Origin: Mariniblastus fucicola
GTDB lineage: Bacteria > Planctomycetota > Planctomycetia > Pirellulales > Pirellulaceae
Direction of reading: 5' to 3'
DNA: 64,000 nucleotides
Assembly (NCBI RefSeq): GCF_008087665.1
Contig: NZ_CP042912.1
Span: 1,426,001 to 1,490,000, forward strand
This document shows positions 17,231-26,044 of the stretch, piece after piece (position 1 is the stretch's first letter; each line of letters begins with the position of its first letter). The notes under the pieces were generated by a model. It did not search any database. It worked only from the letters and a program-made list of their open reading frames with translations, and was not told where the DNA came from. Position numbers and translations under genes: made by a program.

Positions 17231-18622
17231 ATGGAAAAAATTGAGTCCTGGTTGGAAGAAAATCGAAGCCGGTTTCAGGAAGACCTGTTCGCTCTGTTGC
17301 GGCTGGCCAGTATCGGCACAGACCCGGCCTACGACGATCAGGTTCGTCAAACCGCGACGTGGATCCATGAATTCTTCCAATCGATCTCTTTCACCAGTGA
17401 GTGGATCGATACCTGTGGACATCCAATTATCTTTGCCCAATCGCCCCATATCGAAGGCGCGCCCACCGTTCTGGTTTATGGCCACTACGACGTCCAGCCG
17501 CCGGATCCGTTGGAGCTTTGGGATACGCCTCCGTTTGAACCTACCGAACGAAACGGAAACGTTTATGCACGCGGTGCCACCGATGACAAAGGCCAGATGA
17601 TCACGCATCTGTTTAGCTGCGAAGCATGGATGAAAGTCAACGGCGGACTTCCTCTCAACGTCAAATTTCTCATCGAAGGCGAAGAAGAATCTGGCAGCAG
17701 CGGGCTCAACGAGTTGCTCGCCGGAGTCTACGACGAAAAACTCGGTATGCCCGTCGCGGAAAAATTGGCGGCCGACATCGCGGTCATCAGCGATACGTCT
17801 CAATACGGCCCCGGTCAGCCAGCGATCACCTACGGCCTTCGTGGGATCTACTATTTCGAATTGCGACTCAAGGGACCCAACGTCGACTTGCATTCAGGAG
17901 CCTTCGGCGGATCGGTAAGCAATCCGGCCAATGCACTGACTGAAATGCTGGCCGCTTTAAAAGACGACCACGGACGAATTCAGGTTCCCGGTTTCTACGA
18001 TGGGATTGTCGAACTGACCGAAGAGGAGCGAAAGCAGTTTGCAGGATTGAATTTCGACGACGAAGCTTACAAAAAGAGTCTCGGCATTGATGAAGTCTTT
18101 GGAGAGGAAGGCTTTACGACGCTTGAACGCCGCTGGGCACGTCCGACTTTCGACATCAACGGATTGTGGAGCGGCTATCAGGGCGAAGGCGCCAAAACCG
18201 TGCTGCCTGCCGAAGCTGGAGCCAAATTCAGTTTCCGTTTGGTGCCCGGTCAGGACTTGAAAACGATCAAGTCAGGCTTGGAAAAACTACTGGCCGAAAA
18301 TTGTCCGCCAGGAATTGAGATGAAGTTGATCGACATGCACGGTGCCAATGGCGTCGTTGTCTCGCTCGACAATCCGTACATGAAACTGGCCGCCAACGCG
18401 GTTGAAAAAGGCTTCGGCACCAAGCCCGTGTTCACCCGTTCTGGCGGGAGTATTCCTGTCGTGTTGAGCTTTCGCGAGTTGCTAGGCATCGACACGATGT
18501 TGCTGGGTTGGGGATTGGACGACGACAATCCCCACAGTCCAAACGAGAAATTCTCGCTGTCGGACTTCTTTAAAGGCATCAAGTCCAGCGCGTGGCTCTG
18601 GAATGAACTTGCCGCGAAGTAA
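17231..18622 (+). CDS. M20-family dipeptidase
   Basis: A 463-residue zinc peptidase of the M20 family in the CNDP/PepV-like group, which cleaves dipeptides or short amino-acid conjugates, probably in the cytoplasm because no signal peptide is present. Metal and catalytic motifs are visible: YGHYDVQPP (His85, Asp87), the bridging aspartate in RGATDDKGQ, and EGEEESGS with the catalytic glutamate pair. The central lid domain begins near GPNVDLHSGAFGG, and the C-terminal ligands lie in NPHSPNEKF. Length is typical. It stands alone in its transcription unit, with the inverted repeat at 17154..17173 upstream. Confidence 0.9.
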   Translation: MEKIESWLEENRSRFQEDLFALLRLASIGTDPAYDDQVRQTATWIHEFFQSISFTSEWIDTCGHPIIFAQSPHIEGAPTVLVYGHYDVQPPDPLELWDTPPFEPTERNGNVYARGATDDKGQMITHLFSCEAWMKVNGGLPLNVKFLIEGEEESGSSGLNELLAGVYDEKLGMPVAEKLAADIAVISDTSQYGPGQPAITYGLRGIYYFELRLKGPNVDLHSGAFGGSVSNPANALTEMLAALKDDHGRIQVPGFYDGIVELTEEERKQFAGLNFDDEAYKKSLGIDEVFGEEGFTTLERRWARPTFDINGLWSGYQGEGAKTVLPAEAGAKFSFRLVPGQDLKTIKSGLEKLLAENCPPGIEMKLIDMHGANGVVVSLDNPYMKLAANAVEKGFGTKPVFTRSGGSIPVVLSFRELLGIDTMLLGWGLDDDNPHSPNEKFSLSDFFKGIKSSAWLWNELAAK

Positions 18623-18791
18623 GTAGCCAACGTTTACTGCAATGAGTCGAACAAGCGGGGCAGCCAGTTCCGCGCACCTCTGCAAACTGTCTCGTGAAAG
18701 CACTCATTGGCAGAATGTTGGCGAGAGCTTGGCGTTGTGACGATAACAAACATTAGCTTGTTTATTCGTTACAAACGTCAGACTTTGCCAG

Positions 18792-20417
18792 GTGTCCCGG
18801 TTGCCAATTCAGTTCGAAAGCTCGACGCGATCAACGCTTCGAAAGTCCGTTTGGAAATCGGTGACCGCTCTTTGTGTGCTGTCGATGCTTGTCAGCGCGG
18901 CGGCCGCCGATGACAACGAGTTGCTCTCAGTTTTTTCCGAGAGTTCAGTTGGCAGTCAGGGAACGTTCGAATTTACTGCGACCAATGAAACAGACCTGTC
19001 CGGATCGCAGTGGGGTTTTGGCGTCAACGAAGAATCCGTTTACCACGCGGCGCTCAAGCATACTCAAGCTGCTGGAGTCGCGAATCGTGATTGGGAGATT
19101 CGCGTTGGGCAGGGCGGACAGATCTATTCCATTCGCAGCGAAGTCGGCGAAATCGTGCCGCCGCAGTCACTGGGTCGCCCGTTCATGGATGAAGTTTTCC
19201 AGGCGATCTCTGTCGATACAAGTCTCCGGGACAATGGCAATCAGGCAGCGTTCTACCATCAAGCGGGATACTATTCCGATGGCGACAACGTAACGCAACC
19301 TACGTTTGCGCCTCTACTGGCGAGTGGTTCAGCTGACGCAAATTCCTGGTCCACGCTTTCCCTTGCCGTTCAGGCGGATACGAACTCGAACCCACAACAG
19401 CCGTCGGGACTGCTCAACTATCAGCGAACTCGTGACCTTGGCGATGGAGTCATCGAAGTCACGCATTCGATCTACAACTTTGGTGATCATACCGTCGACT
19501 TTCATAATCTCCCGTGGGGCGGAGTGAGAAAAACTGAATTTGATCATATGCTGGTTTCCAATCCTGGCGGAGGATTTGCAGAACGTGAAATCAAGAGCTT
19601 CGGTGAGCCAAAAGGCCAGGTCGTGCTGGCTGAAAACACAAACGGTTGGGCTGCCTTCACCGAAGGCACTCAAGGAACCGATCGAGGGTTGGCGTACGTA
19701 TTTGGCAACAGCGACACGCATCAGTCTGAGCAATGGCAAACGAACAAAAGTTCATGGCGTTGGGGCGACGGCGGCGGAGACGTGATCGGTATTCCGATCC
19801 GCAATTTCAATGTTGGAACGTTTCGACGCTTTGTTGATGTCGAACCTGGCGACCTGTTTGAGAGTCGATATTTCATGGTGCTTGGTGACGTCGATCACAT
19901 CGAATCCACTATCGAAGATCGCGGTTTGTCCGGCGAGGCAATGTACGACAAGATTCGAATTCGAGAACAGGATGCTTCGACGCTTTCATGGCGAGTGGTG
20001 ACCGACAACGGGTCGATCACCGTGTTGGAAACCGGCGTCAATGTGCCGTCGAATTTTAGAACTTACGCCAAACCAGTGAGCGGATCGAAGCCTCTGTTTT
20101 TGCTTGAAGACACCGAAGGGCGACAATACCTGAGCGTCGATGCGTACGCGATCAGTGATTTCCCCTGGGGTGGCGAGACTACGTACAAGGGCTTACTCGG
20201 ATTCGTGCTGCCTTCGGATTTGGCGGGCGAAAATGGGCCCTATGTTGACCTCGAATCGCTGCTACCCAACGGGTTCTACCTAAATTCCGATCAGAGTGTG
20301 ACCATGCTGGCGCTCAGCGGCAACTCCGCAGTGCCCGAACCGTCCGGGTGGGCGCTACTGCTTTTCGCATTGAGATACCTGCTGTTCCCGGTGCGGAACC
20401 GGAAAAGGTGTTGCTGA
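18792..20417 (+). CDS. PEP-CTERM sorting-signal protein
   Basis: A 541-residue exported protein beginning with GTG; the true start is uncertain because no strong ribosome-binding site is seen, but a hydrophobic leader (TALCVLSMLVSAAAA) follows within 45 residues. The C-terminus has VPEPSGWALLLF, a hydrophobic stretch and a basic tail (RNRKR), which is the PEP-CTERM pattern recognised by exosortase. The body is beta-rich and has no enzyme motif I recognise. PEP-CTERM proteins are anchored or released at the cell surface or matrix. No exosortase gene lies in the window. Confidence 0.75.
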   Translation: MSRLPIQFESSTRSTLRKSVWKSVTALCVLSMLVSAAAADDNELLSVFSESSVGSQGTFEFTATNETDLSGSQWGFGVNEESVYHAALKHTQAAGVANRDWEIRVGQGGQIYSIRSEVGEIVPPQSLGRPFMDEVFQAISVDTSLRDNGNQAAFYHQAGYYSDGDNVTQPTFAPLLASGSADANSWSTLSLAVQADTNSNPQQPSGLLNYQRTRDLGDGVIEVTHSIYNFGDHTVDFHNLPWGGVRKTEFDHMLVSNPGGGFAEREIKSFGEPKGQVVLAENTNGWAAFTEGTQGTDRGLAYVFGNSDTHQSEQWQTNKSSWRWGDGGGDVIGIPIRNFNVGTFRRFVDVEPGDLFESRYFMVLGDVDHIESTIEDRGLSGEAMYDKIRIREQDASTLSWRVVTDNGSITVLETGVNVPSNFRTYAKPVSGSKPLFLLEDTEGRQYLSVDAYAISDFPWGGETTYKGLLGFVLPSDLAGENGPYVDLESLLPNGFYLNSDQSVTMLALSGNSAVPEPSGWALLLFALRYLLFPVRNRKRCC

Positions 20418-20457
20418 CGATCGAGGCAAAATCTGTACGTCGCGGAGACCGTATCTG

Positions 20458-21954
20458 CTAGTCGACAAACTCAACCAAAATCGCATCGGCCTCATCGTGA
20501 GTCAGTTCGATTTCCGTTCCGCTTGGCGTCACCATCACCCAGGTCTCGCCGTCGTTCCGCCGCGCCGCCATCGTGATCACTTCGCCCTGCGACAGCCCGA
20601 ACTTCTTCGCCAGCTTTTTAATGCGAACGACCTTCGCCTGGTGCCCTTTTCGCAGCAAGCTGGCCATGATCAGTCCGTCACGTTTGCGAACATCGGTTGG
20701 AATGTTACTTCCGTGCGGGTCGGTTAGCGGGTGCCCAAGTTTGTCATCGAGATATTCGACCGTTGCCTGATCCGAAATGTGCTCAAGCTGGTGAGCCTTG
20801 CCGTGAATCTCGGTCTTGGGAGTTCGCGTTTTGTCGAGGTATGTTTCCCACAGACGATGCGCGCGAATCAAACGGTTCGCATGAAACTCACCATCGTCCG
20901 TCAACTTCACCTTGTCGTCCTCGAACTCCAACATGCCCTGTCGAGCCAGCGAATGAATGGCTTTGCGGATCTTCGAGTTCGGGTTTTCGACGTACTTCAG
21001 AACATCTGAAATCGGCATTGGCTTTCCATCGTTGCGAAGTACGACGCCCAGCACGTCTTCCATCACTTCTTGAGGTACTGTGTTGTTTTTGCGAACCCAG
21101 TCAGCGACCAATCCGTACCGCGGTGCGAAAACCAGGCACAGCAAGAAGATCAAAGTCATCGTGACGACGACCGATGCGCCAGCTGATGCTCCAAGTGCAC
21201 CGGCAGCGAAGAAGCCAACCCAGAAACCGACGGCCCCCAAAATTGCGGATAGCATAACCATTCGATCGAGCCGATCTGAAAGCAAATACGCGCTCGCGGC
21301 CGGCGTGATAATCATCGCCACGACCAGAATGACTCCTGCGATTTGCACTCCACAGACCACAACCAGTGAAGTGCAAGTCGTCAACATATAGTCGACTGCC
21401 AGAACCGGGATTCCGATCGACGCCGCCATCACGGGGTCGAAACTGGTCAGCTGAAGCGGTCTATAGAACAGGATCACGACGGAAAGAACGATTGAAGAAA
21501 CAATCGCTGCCAGCCACAGCTTTTGAACGTTTGCCGACACGATGGAGCCGACGATGTAGTGGTAAATATCGATGTGAATGTATTGTCCGAACATCTCGAG
21601 CGAAAGAACGAACGATCCGATCGCGAAGATACCGGTGTACATGATGCCGATCGCAGTGTCTTCTTTCAGTCTCGAAAAACGCGTCACGAAACCGACCATC
21701 CCAACAGTGATGACTCCGGCGATGATCGCGCCTAACAGCATCGCGCCCGTTTCCGCTTCCCCGCCCAGAACCATTTTCACGATCAAATACCCGGCAATGA
21801 CGCCAGCAAGCATCGAATGCGCGATCGCGTCGGCCAGGAATGACATCCGACGCAAAATAATGAAACAGCCCAGCACGCTGCAAACGATCGACACCAGCGT
21901 GCCCGTCGCTAACGGCTTGATCAAATATCCGTACTCGCTCAAAAACTCATTCAT
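20458..21954 (-). CDS. Metal ABC permease fused to DtxR/MntR-like regulator
   Basis: A 498-residue fusion. Residues 1 to about 295 form an ABC-3 (ZnuB/MntB-type) permease with many membrane helices, including LGCFIILRRMSFLADAIAHS and FDPVMAASIGIP. From about 300 on it is a DtxR-family regulator: a winged helix-turn-helix (VLKYVENPNSKIRKAIHSLA), then the metal-binding dimerisation domain (KAHQLEHISDQATVEYLDD, LGHPLTDPHGSNIP) and a C-terminal segment. The ATG at 21954 has AGGAG about 10 bp upstream and overlaps the ATPase stop by 8 bp, indicating translational coupling. A DNA-binding domain tethered to the permease may couple transport or metal level to transcription; this is inference. The metal is probably Mn, Zn or Fe. 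Confidence 0.88.
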   Translation of the reverse strand: MNEFLSEYGYLIKPLATGTLVSIVCSVLGCFIILRRMSFLADAIAHSMLAGVIAGYLIVKMVLGGEAETGAMLLGAIIAGVITVGMVGFVTRFSRLKEDTAIGIMYTGIFAIGSFVLSLEMFGQYIHIDIYHYIVGSIVSANVQKLWLAAIVSSIVLSVVILFYRPLQLTSFDPVMAASIGIPVLAVDYMLTTCTSLVVVCGVQIAGVILVVAMIITPAASAYLLSDRLDRMVMLSAILGAVGFWVGFFAAGALGASAGASVVVTMTLIFLLCLVFAPRYGLVADWVRKNNTVPQEVMEDVLGVVLRNDGKPMPISDVLKYVENPNSKIRKAIHSLARQGMLEFEDDKVKLTDDGEFHANRLIRAHRLWETYLDKTRTPKTEIHGKAHQLEHISDQATVEYLDDKLGHPLTDPHGSNIPTDVRKRDGLIMASLLRKGHQAKVVRIKKLAKKFGLSQGEVITMAARRNDGETWVMVTPSGTEIELTHDEADAILVEFVD

Positions 21955-22735
21955 CCGATTGAGTCTCCTGAAGGTTTGAAAGTTCAGCAAACACTTTCAG
22001 GTTGCCTTCGTAAACATCGCAGAGTAACTCGGGATTCAGCACAACTTGTGGAGGCCCAAAACCGAACAGCCGTTGCTTCAATAAAACCAGCTGATCAAAA
22101 TACTCCGCGGCAGTTGCCAGATCATGGTGCACAACGACAACCGTTTTTCCACTGGCCTTCGTGCTTTGCAAGACATCGAGAATCGCTCTTTCGGTTGCCG
22201 CGTCGACGCCAGCAAACGGTTCGTCGAGGAGTAAAATCTCGGCGTCCTGAGCGAGGGCTCTGGCCATAAAAACGCGTTGTTGCTGTCCGCCCGAAAGCTG
22301 ACCGATCTGGCGTTTCGAAAAATCGCTCATGCGAACTTTCTCAAGCGCTTCATCCGCCGCCGCGTAATCCGAACGTGAAAGATCCTGCCACCAACGCCGG
22401 TGTCCGTAGCGGCCCATCGCAGCAACCTCCCGAACGGTGATCGGGAAATCCCAGTCGACGCTGCCGCGCTGAGGAACGTACGCAACCAGACCTTTGGTAT
22501 GAGAAACTTCTTCGCCGAACAGAAACACCTGCCCAACGTCGGGCTTTACGAATCCCATCATCGATTTAATCAAAGTCGATTTTCCCGAACCGTTGGGGCC
22601 GATCACGCCGATCAGTTCGCCAGCCGGAATCTCAACCGAAATGTCGAGCAACGCTGGTACCGGACCGTAGCTGACCGTCAGGTCTTCGACCTTGATCGCG
22701 ATATCTGGAGAGAGATTGTCGTGGGATTGAATCAT
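21947..22735 (-). CDS. Metal ABC transporter ATP-binding protein
   Basis: A 262-residue ABC ATPase of the ZnuC/MntA type that powers uptake through the neighbouring permease. Walker A is GPNGSGKST near residue 45, the signature is QLSGGQQQRV, and Walker B is EILLLDEPF; the H-loop lies in VVVHHD. The ATG at 22735 overlaps the preceding stop as TGATG, and its own stop overlaps the permease start, so the three genes form one tightly coupled unit. Family knowledge gives Zn2+ or Mn2+ as the usual substrate. Confidence 0.93.
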   Translation of the reverse strand: MIQSHDNLSPDIAIKVEDLTVSYGPVPALLDISVEIPAGELIGVIGPNGSGKSTLIKSMMGFVKPDVGQVFLFGEEVSHTKGLVAYVPQRGSVDWDFPITVREVAAMGRYGHRRWWQDLSRSDYAAADEALEKVRMSDFSKRQIGQLSGGQQQRVFMARALAQDAEILLLDEPFAGVDAATERAILDVLQSTKASGKTVVVVHHDLATAAEYFDQLVLLKQRLFGFGPPQVVLNPELLCDVYEGNLKVFAELSNLQETQSDE

Positions 22736-23238
22736 CAGTGGCCGTGTCCCTCGTGAGAATCTGAGGCCGGAATGCTGAAAGAGACATCGCCCCCGAGCGA
22801 GACCGCGAGGCTATCGGCGTGGAACATTTTCTCCGCAACCACCTGATCGTCATAGCTGATTTGCACCAGCATCGCACGCAACGGAGGAGCATCGTCGCCA
22901 AAGGAGTCTGGAGAAACGGCGTTCGCAAAAACGGTCAGCGTGTTGTCCAGTTGTTCAACATTCTCAAGCTCAAACTGGACCGATTGCTCGGGCGGAATTG
23001 ATTCTGACTGGTCGAGAAAGACATCCTCGCCGCCGAACGTAACCTTGATCGCCGGTTCTTCGAAATCCGCATTGCCGAAGCACTCGAACGTTCGGTCGAT
23101 CGAAACGATGGTTTTCCCGCTGGCCTGAGTGTACAAAACTTCGCTGGCAGCTTTCTTGATACCACTATCGATCGAGATATAAGTCCACGTGCCACCGATA
23201 ATCAGCAGGCAAAGGACCACGGTTAAAACTAGACGCAT
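22735..23238 (-). CDS. Single-pass protein with His-rich tail in metal operon
   Basis: A 167-residue protein I do not recognise. Residues 3-20 form an N-terminal membrane anchor or signal (RLVLTVVLCLLIIGG). The rest is predicted periplasmic and ends with a histidine-rich tail (DSHEGHGH), which could bind metal. It is the first gene after the internal promoter and is translationally coupled to the ATPase, so a role in metal capture or hand-off to the transporter is likely but unproven. No Shine-Dalgarno is obvious; the ATG at 23238 begins the hydrophobic segment directly. Confidence 0.65.
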   Translation of the reverse strand: MRLVLTVVLCLLIIGGTWTYISIDSGIKKAASEVLYTQASGKTIVSIDRTFECFGNADFEEPAIKVTFGGEDVFLDQSESIPPEQSVQFELENVEQLDNTLTVFANAVSPDSFGDDAPPLRAMLVQISYDDQVVAEKMFHADSLAVSLGGDVSFSIPASDSHEGHGH

Positions 23239-23268
23239 ACGACGCTCGAGCTGTCGAGAATTTCAAAT

Positions 23269-23282
23269 GTAGCACGTGCTAC
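23269..23282. promoter_or_regulatory. Perfect 14-bp palindrome, candidate operator
   Basis: GTAGCACGTGCTAC is a perfect palindrome that begins within 1-8 bases downstream of the -10 box of the internal promoter, so it would cover the transcription start. Flanking TTCAA and TTGAA words extend an imperfect dyad to about 30 bp. A repressor bound here would block the promoter; the DtxR-like domain encoded in the same operon is the obvious candidate, by inference. Confidence 0.6.
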
Positions 23283-23289
23283 GGATTGA

Positions 23290-23319
23290 AGTATACCAGC
23301 TTTTGGGCGTATCTGTCAA
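23290..23319 (-). promoter_or_regulatory. Near-consensus sigma-70 promoter for metal operon
   Basis: On the minus strand TTGACA (23319-23314) and TATACT (23295-23290) are separated by 18 bp. It sits in the 86-bp gap between the binding-protein gene and the His-rich gene and reads into the transporter genes. Confidence 0.75.
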
Positions 23320-23324
23320 CCAAT

Positions 23325-24281
23325 CTACTTCTTGCTGGCGCTGCTTTCGCCCAGGCCGGCAATGATTCGGAGAACGTTTTCGCGCATCATGCCGAGGTAA
23401 GTTTCTCCCGCAGAGCCCTTTGGTCCCATCGCGTCGGAATACAGCGGTTGGCCGATTTGAATTCCCGCGTCCTTTGCGATTCCGGTCAGCAATTCGTTGT
23501 TGGTCGACGTCTCAACAAAGATCGTGGGCACGCCTCGTTCGCGAATGTACTTCACCAATTCCTGTCGACCGGAAAGCGAAAGCTCGGTCAGTTCTCCTGT
23601 CGTCCATCCAACAGGGCTCTCGGCGACGAACTTGTAGGTGTCGCAAAAATATCCGAACGCATCGTGATGCGAAATTAATACGCGTCGATTTTGTTTGACC
23701 TGACTGAGGCTTTGTTTGATCCAGCGGTCGAGCGCCAAAAGTTGAAGCCGATACATGTCGGCTCGCATTCGAAACTCATCCGCGTACTCCGGTTCAAGTT
23801 CACAGACGGCATCGCGAATGTTATTGACGTAGATCAGTGCATTGGAAGGCTTGAACCAGGCGTGAGGGTCTTTGATCTCCATCCCCTCTTCCTCTCCGTG
23901 GCCTTCGAGCACGCGAGGCTTCACACCGTCGATGCAGGTAATCAGTTTCTTGTTGTTTTCAACTGCGATTCGTTGCATCCAGGCGTTACCTTCCAGGTTC
24001 CAGCCATTCTGCAAACAGAGGTCTGCTTTCGCGCAATCCTGGAGGTCATTTCCACCCGGTTCGTAGGTGTGCGGATCTTCTCCCGCAGACAGAACGCACT
24101 TCACCACACAACGGTCGCCGACAATCTGTCTGGCGAAGTCGGCAATCTGGGTTGTTGAGCAAAGGATGATTTTCTTGTCGCCTTGGGCTTTCGCTGAATC
24201 GCTCCACAGCAAACAAAACGCACTGCAAAGGATCAGGAAAACGAGCGAACTGAAATGGCGACGGACTGGATGATGAGCCAT
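23325..24281 (-). CDS. Metal ABC transporter substrate-binding protein
   Basis: A 318-residue ZnuA/TroA-family binding protein. The ATG at 24281 is chosen because AGGTG lies 7 bp upstream and a signal peptide (FSSLVFLILCSAFCLLWSDSAKAQ) follows. Metal-ligand positions are visible: His in GEDPHTYEP, His in KDPHAWFKP, His in ISHHDAFGYF and Asp in YSDAMGPKG. The His-His-His-Asp set is closer to TroA/ZnuA than to the Mn-specific PsaA set, which has Glu at the third place. A His/Glu-rich loop (LEGHGEEEGME) precedes the second ligand. It delivers metal to the downstream permease. Order is binding protein, promoter, His-rich protein, ATPase, permease-regulator. Confidence 0.92.
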   Translation of the reverse strand: MAHHPVRRHFSSLVFLILCSAFCLLWSDSAKAQGDKKIILCSTTQIADFARQIVGDRCVVKCVLSAGEDPHTYEPGGNDLQDCAKADLCLQNGWNLEGNAWMQRIAVENNKKLITCIDGVKPRVLEGHGEEEGMEIKDPHAWFKPSNALIYVNNIRDAVCELEPEYADEFRMRADMYRLQLLALDRWIKQSLSQVKQNRRVLISHHDAFGYFCDTYKFVAESPVGWTTGELTELSLSGRQELVKYIRERGVPTIFVETSTNNELLTGIAKDAGIQIGQPLYSDAMGPKGSAGETYLGMMRENVLRIIAGLGESSASKK

Positions 24282-24671
24282 GAAAAACACCTGAAAGCCG
24301 GGAAATACACTTGGAAGCGAACGTCGGCGGACCTGCAATGCTTACGGCAAAACAAATGGCTGGCTATTTCGCGCCGGCATTGTAGGGACGTGGACTTCGA
24401 AATCCAAGCGTCGGAAACAGAGTTCTGCTGGACGCCGCAGCGAACGTCGTTTGGAATTGGCGAGATTTTTGTTTGATACTGCACCGTTAAACCCTTACAC
24501 TGGCGTCTGAAGGGGTGTTGTGCGGCCAAGGCTGAAAACTCTTGGGCTTCTACCAATTCAGTCGAAACACGCTTGACGGAAGTCAGGTTTTAGTAGGTGA
24601 GGTTTAGTGCACCGCGGAGTCCGCTGTGCAATCGAATGTCAAGCGACTCAGGTCGTTGTTGGGAGGCGTTT
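24282..24671. other. Divergent intergenic region without recognised gene
   Basis: The 390 bases between the divergent binding-protein and pentapeptide-repeat genes should contain both promoters. I see no convincing -35/-10 pair, no Zur- or MntR-like palindrome like the one at 23269, and no RNA gene. The last 11 bases hold the GGGAGG ribosome-binding site of the following gene. Confidence 0.4.
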
Positions 24672-25322
24672 ATGCTTGAAATCAAGCACAAGGAAACTGG
24701 CAAGCGAATTGTAGCCATCAAGCACGATTCGCTCCGCGGTCGGGCGATCAATGGTCTCGACCTGACAGGCGCCGACCTGAAAGGACTGGATCTTTCTGCG
24801 TGCAAGTTCGTTAGCTGCAACCTTAGCGACTGCGATTTTTCAAGCGCGAAACTGGTGCGTTGCAAGATCAGTAATTGCGTCGCCAAGCGTTCGAATTTTC
24901 AAAACGCAACGATGACCGAATGCGATTTCTCCGACAGCGTTTTCGACGTCAGCGTGTTTCGTGAATGCAAAGCGAACGATGCAAAGTTTCGACACGCGAG
25001 GATGAAGTCTTCCGACTTTATGCATTCAGACTTTTCCGGATCCGACCTGATGTTCGCGGAACTTGAGAGCGGCGATTTCCGCTCCGCGAACCTTTCAGGT
25101 TCAAATCTTTTCAGTGCAGATCTCTGTAAGGCTGACTTTACTCGCGCCGATTTGCAGCGAGCCAACATGACGGACGCCAAGATTCTGGGCGCCGTTTTTC
25201 AGTTCGCGAAGATGGCAGATTGCATCGCCACCAACGGAAAGCCCTGGGGTTTTTCAGTGCGTGGCGACAAAGCGGCCCGCAAGCCATGGTGGAAAGTCTG
25301 GGACGGAACGGCTGCCCTATAG
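24672..25322 (+). CDS. Pentapeptide-repeat protein
   Basis: A 216-residue protein from the ATG at 24672, which has GGGAGG 5 bp upstream; an earlier in-frame start lacks support. From about residue 25 on it is built of A(D/N)LxX pentapeptides (for example LTGADLKGLDLSACKF and SGSDLMFAELESGDFRSAN), predicting a right-handed quadrilateral beta-helix. Family members include DNA-mimic gyrase inhibitors (Qnr, MfpA) and many proteins of unknown role. There is no signal peptide, so it is probably cytoplasmic. Nothing nearby points to a function. It converges with leuD 28 bp away. Confidence 0.88.
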   Translation: MLEIKHKETGKRIVAIKHDSLRGRAINGLDLTGADLKGLDLSACKFVSCNLSDCDFSSAKLVRCKISNCVAKRSNFQNATMTECDFSDSVFDVSVFRECKANDAKFRHARMKSSDFMHSDFSGSDLMFAELESGDFRSANLSGSNLFSADLCKADFTRADLQRANMTDAKILGAVFQFAKMADCIATNGKPWGFSVRGDKAARKPWWKVWDGTAAL

Positions 25323-25350
25323 CAATCGGCAACGCCTTGAAACTGCTTCG

Positions 25351-25941
25351 CTAACTTCCGCGAGCGGCTTCAAAGGCTGCAATCTTGTCTTCGTGCTGCA
25401 GCGTCAATGCGATATGGTCCAGTCCCTGGAGAAAGCACTGTCGTCGAAATTCGTCCATGGAAAACGAAGCAGAGAAGCTCGCCCCATCGGTGACCGTCAG
25501 ATTCTCAAGGTCGATCGTCAACCGATAGCCTTCCTTGGCTGCCACGTTTTGGTGCAGCAATTCAACTTCTTCCGTCGTCAGAACAACGGGAAGAACTCCG
25601 TTTTTGGAGCAATTGTTGTAGAAGATATCTGCAAACGATTCAGCGATGACACATCGAATGCCATAGTCGTCTAGCGCCCAAACCGCATGCTCGCGGCTGG
25701 ATCCGTTTCCGAAGTTCTGACGACCCACGAGGATGGAGGCATCGCGGAACGCCGGCTGATTCAGCACAAAATCCGGCTTTTCTTTGCCATCAGGCTCAAA
25801 CCGCCAATCGAAAAACAGAAACTGTCCGAACCCGGTTCGTTCGATACGCTTCAAAAACTGTTTCGGGATAATTTGATCGGTGTCGACATTGGAGCGATCC
25901 AGGGGCGCGACGATACCGGTGTGCTGAGTGAAAGATTTCAT
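25351..25941 (-). CDS. leuD: 3-isopropylmalate dehydratase small subunit
   Basis: The 196-residue partner of LeuC. It opens with the conserved [21 protein letters not shown] region and has the swivel-domain motif [14 protein letters not shown], which contributes active-site residues, then [16 protein letters not shown]. Length is standard for bacterial LeuD. Unlike most leuCD operons, it stands alone here, about 25 kb from leuC and on the opposite strand. Confidence 0.96.
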   Translation of the reverse strand: MKSFTQHTGIVAPLDRSNVDTDQIIPKQFLKRIERTGFGQFLFFDWRFEPDGKEKPDFVLNQPAFRDASILVGRQNFGNGSSREHAVWALDDYGIRCVIAESFADIFYNNCSKNGVLPVVLTTEEVELLHQNVAAKEGYRLTIDLENLTVTDGASFSASFSMDEFRRQCFLQGLDHIALTLQHEDKIAAFEAARGS

Positions 25942-26044
25942 GGGACGAATCGGTCAAGTGTTAAAAGTTGGCTCGCAATATGATCCTTTGCGAGGCGTCC
26001 TATCATACCGCGAAATCGTCTGCTCACCACAGGTTCATTCGCTG

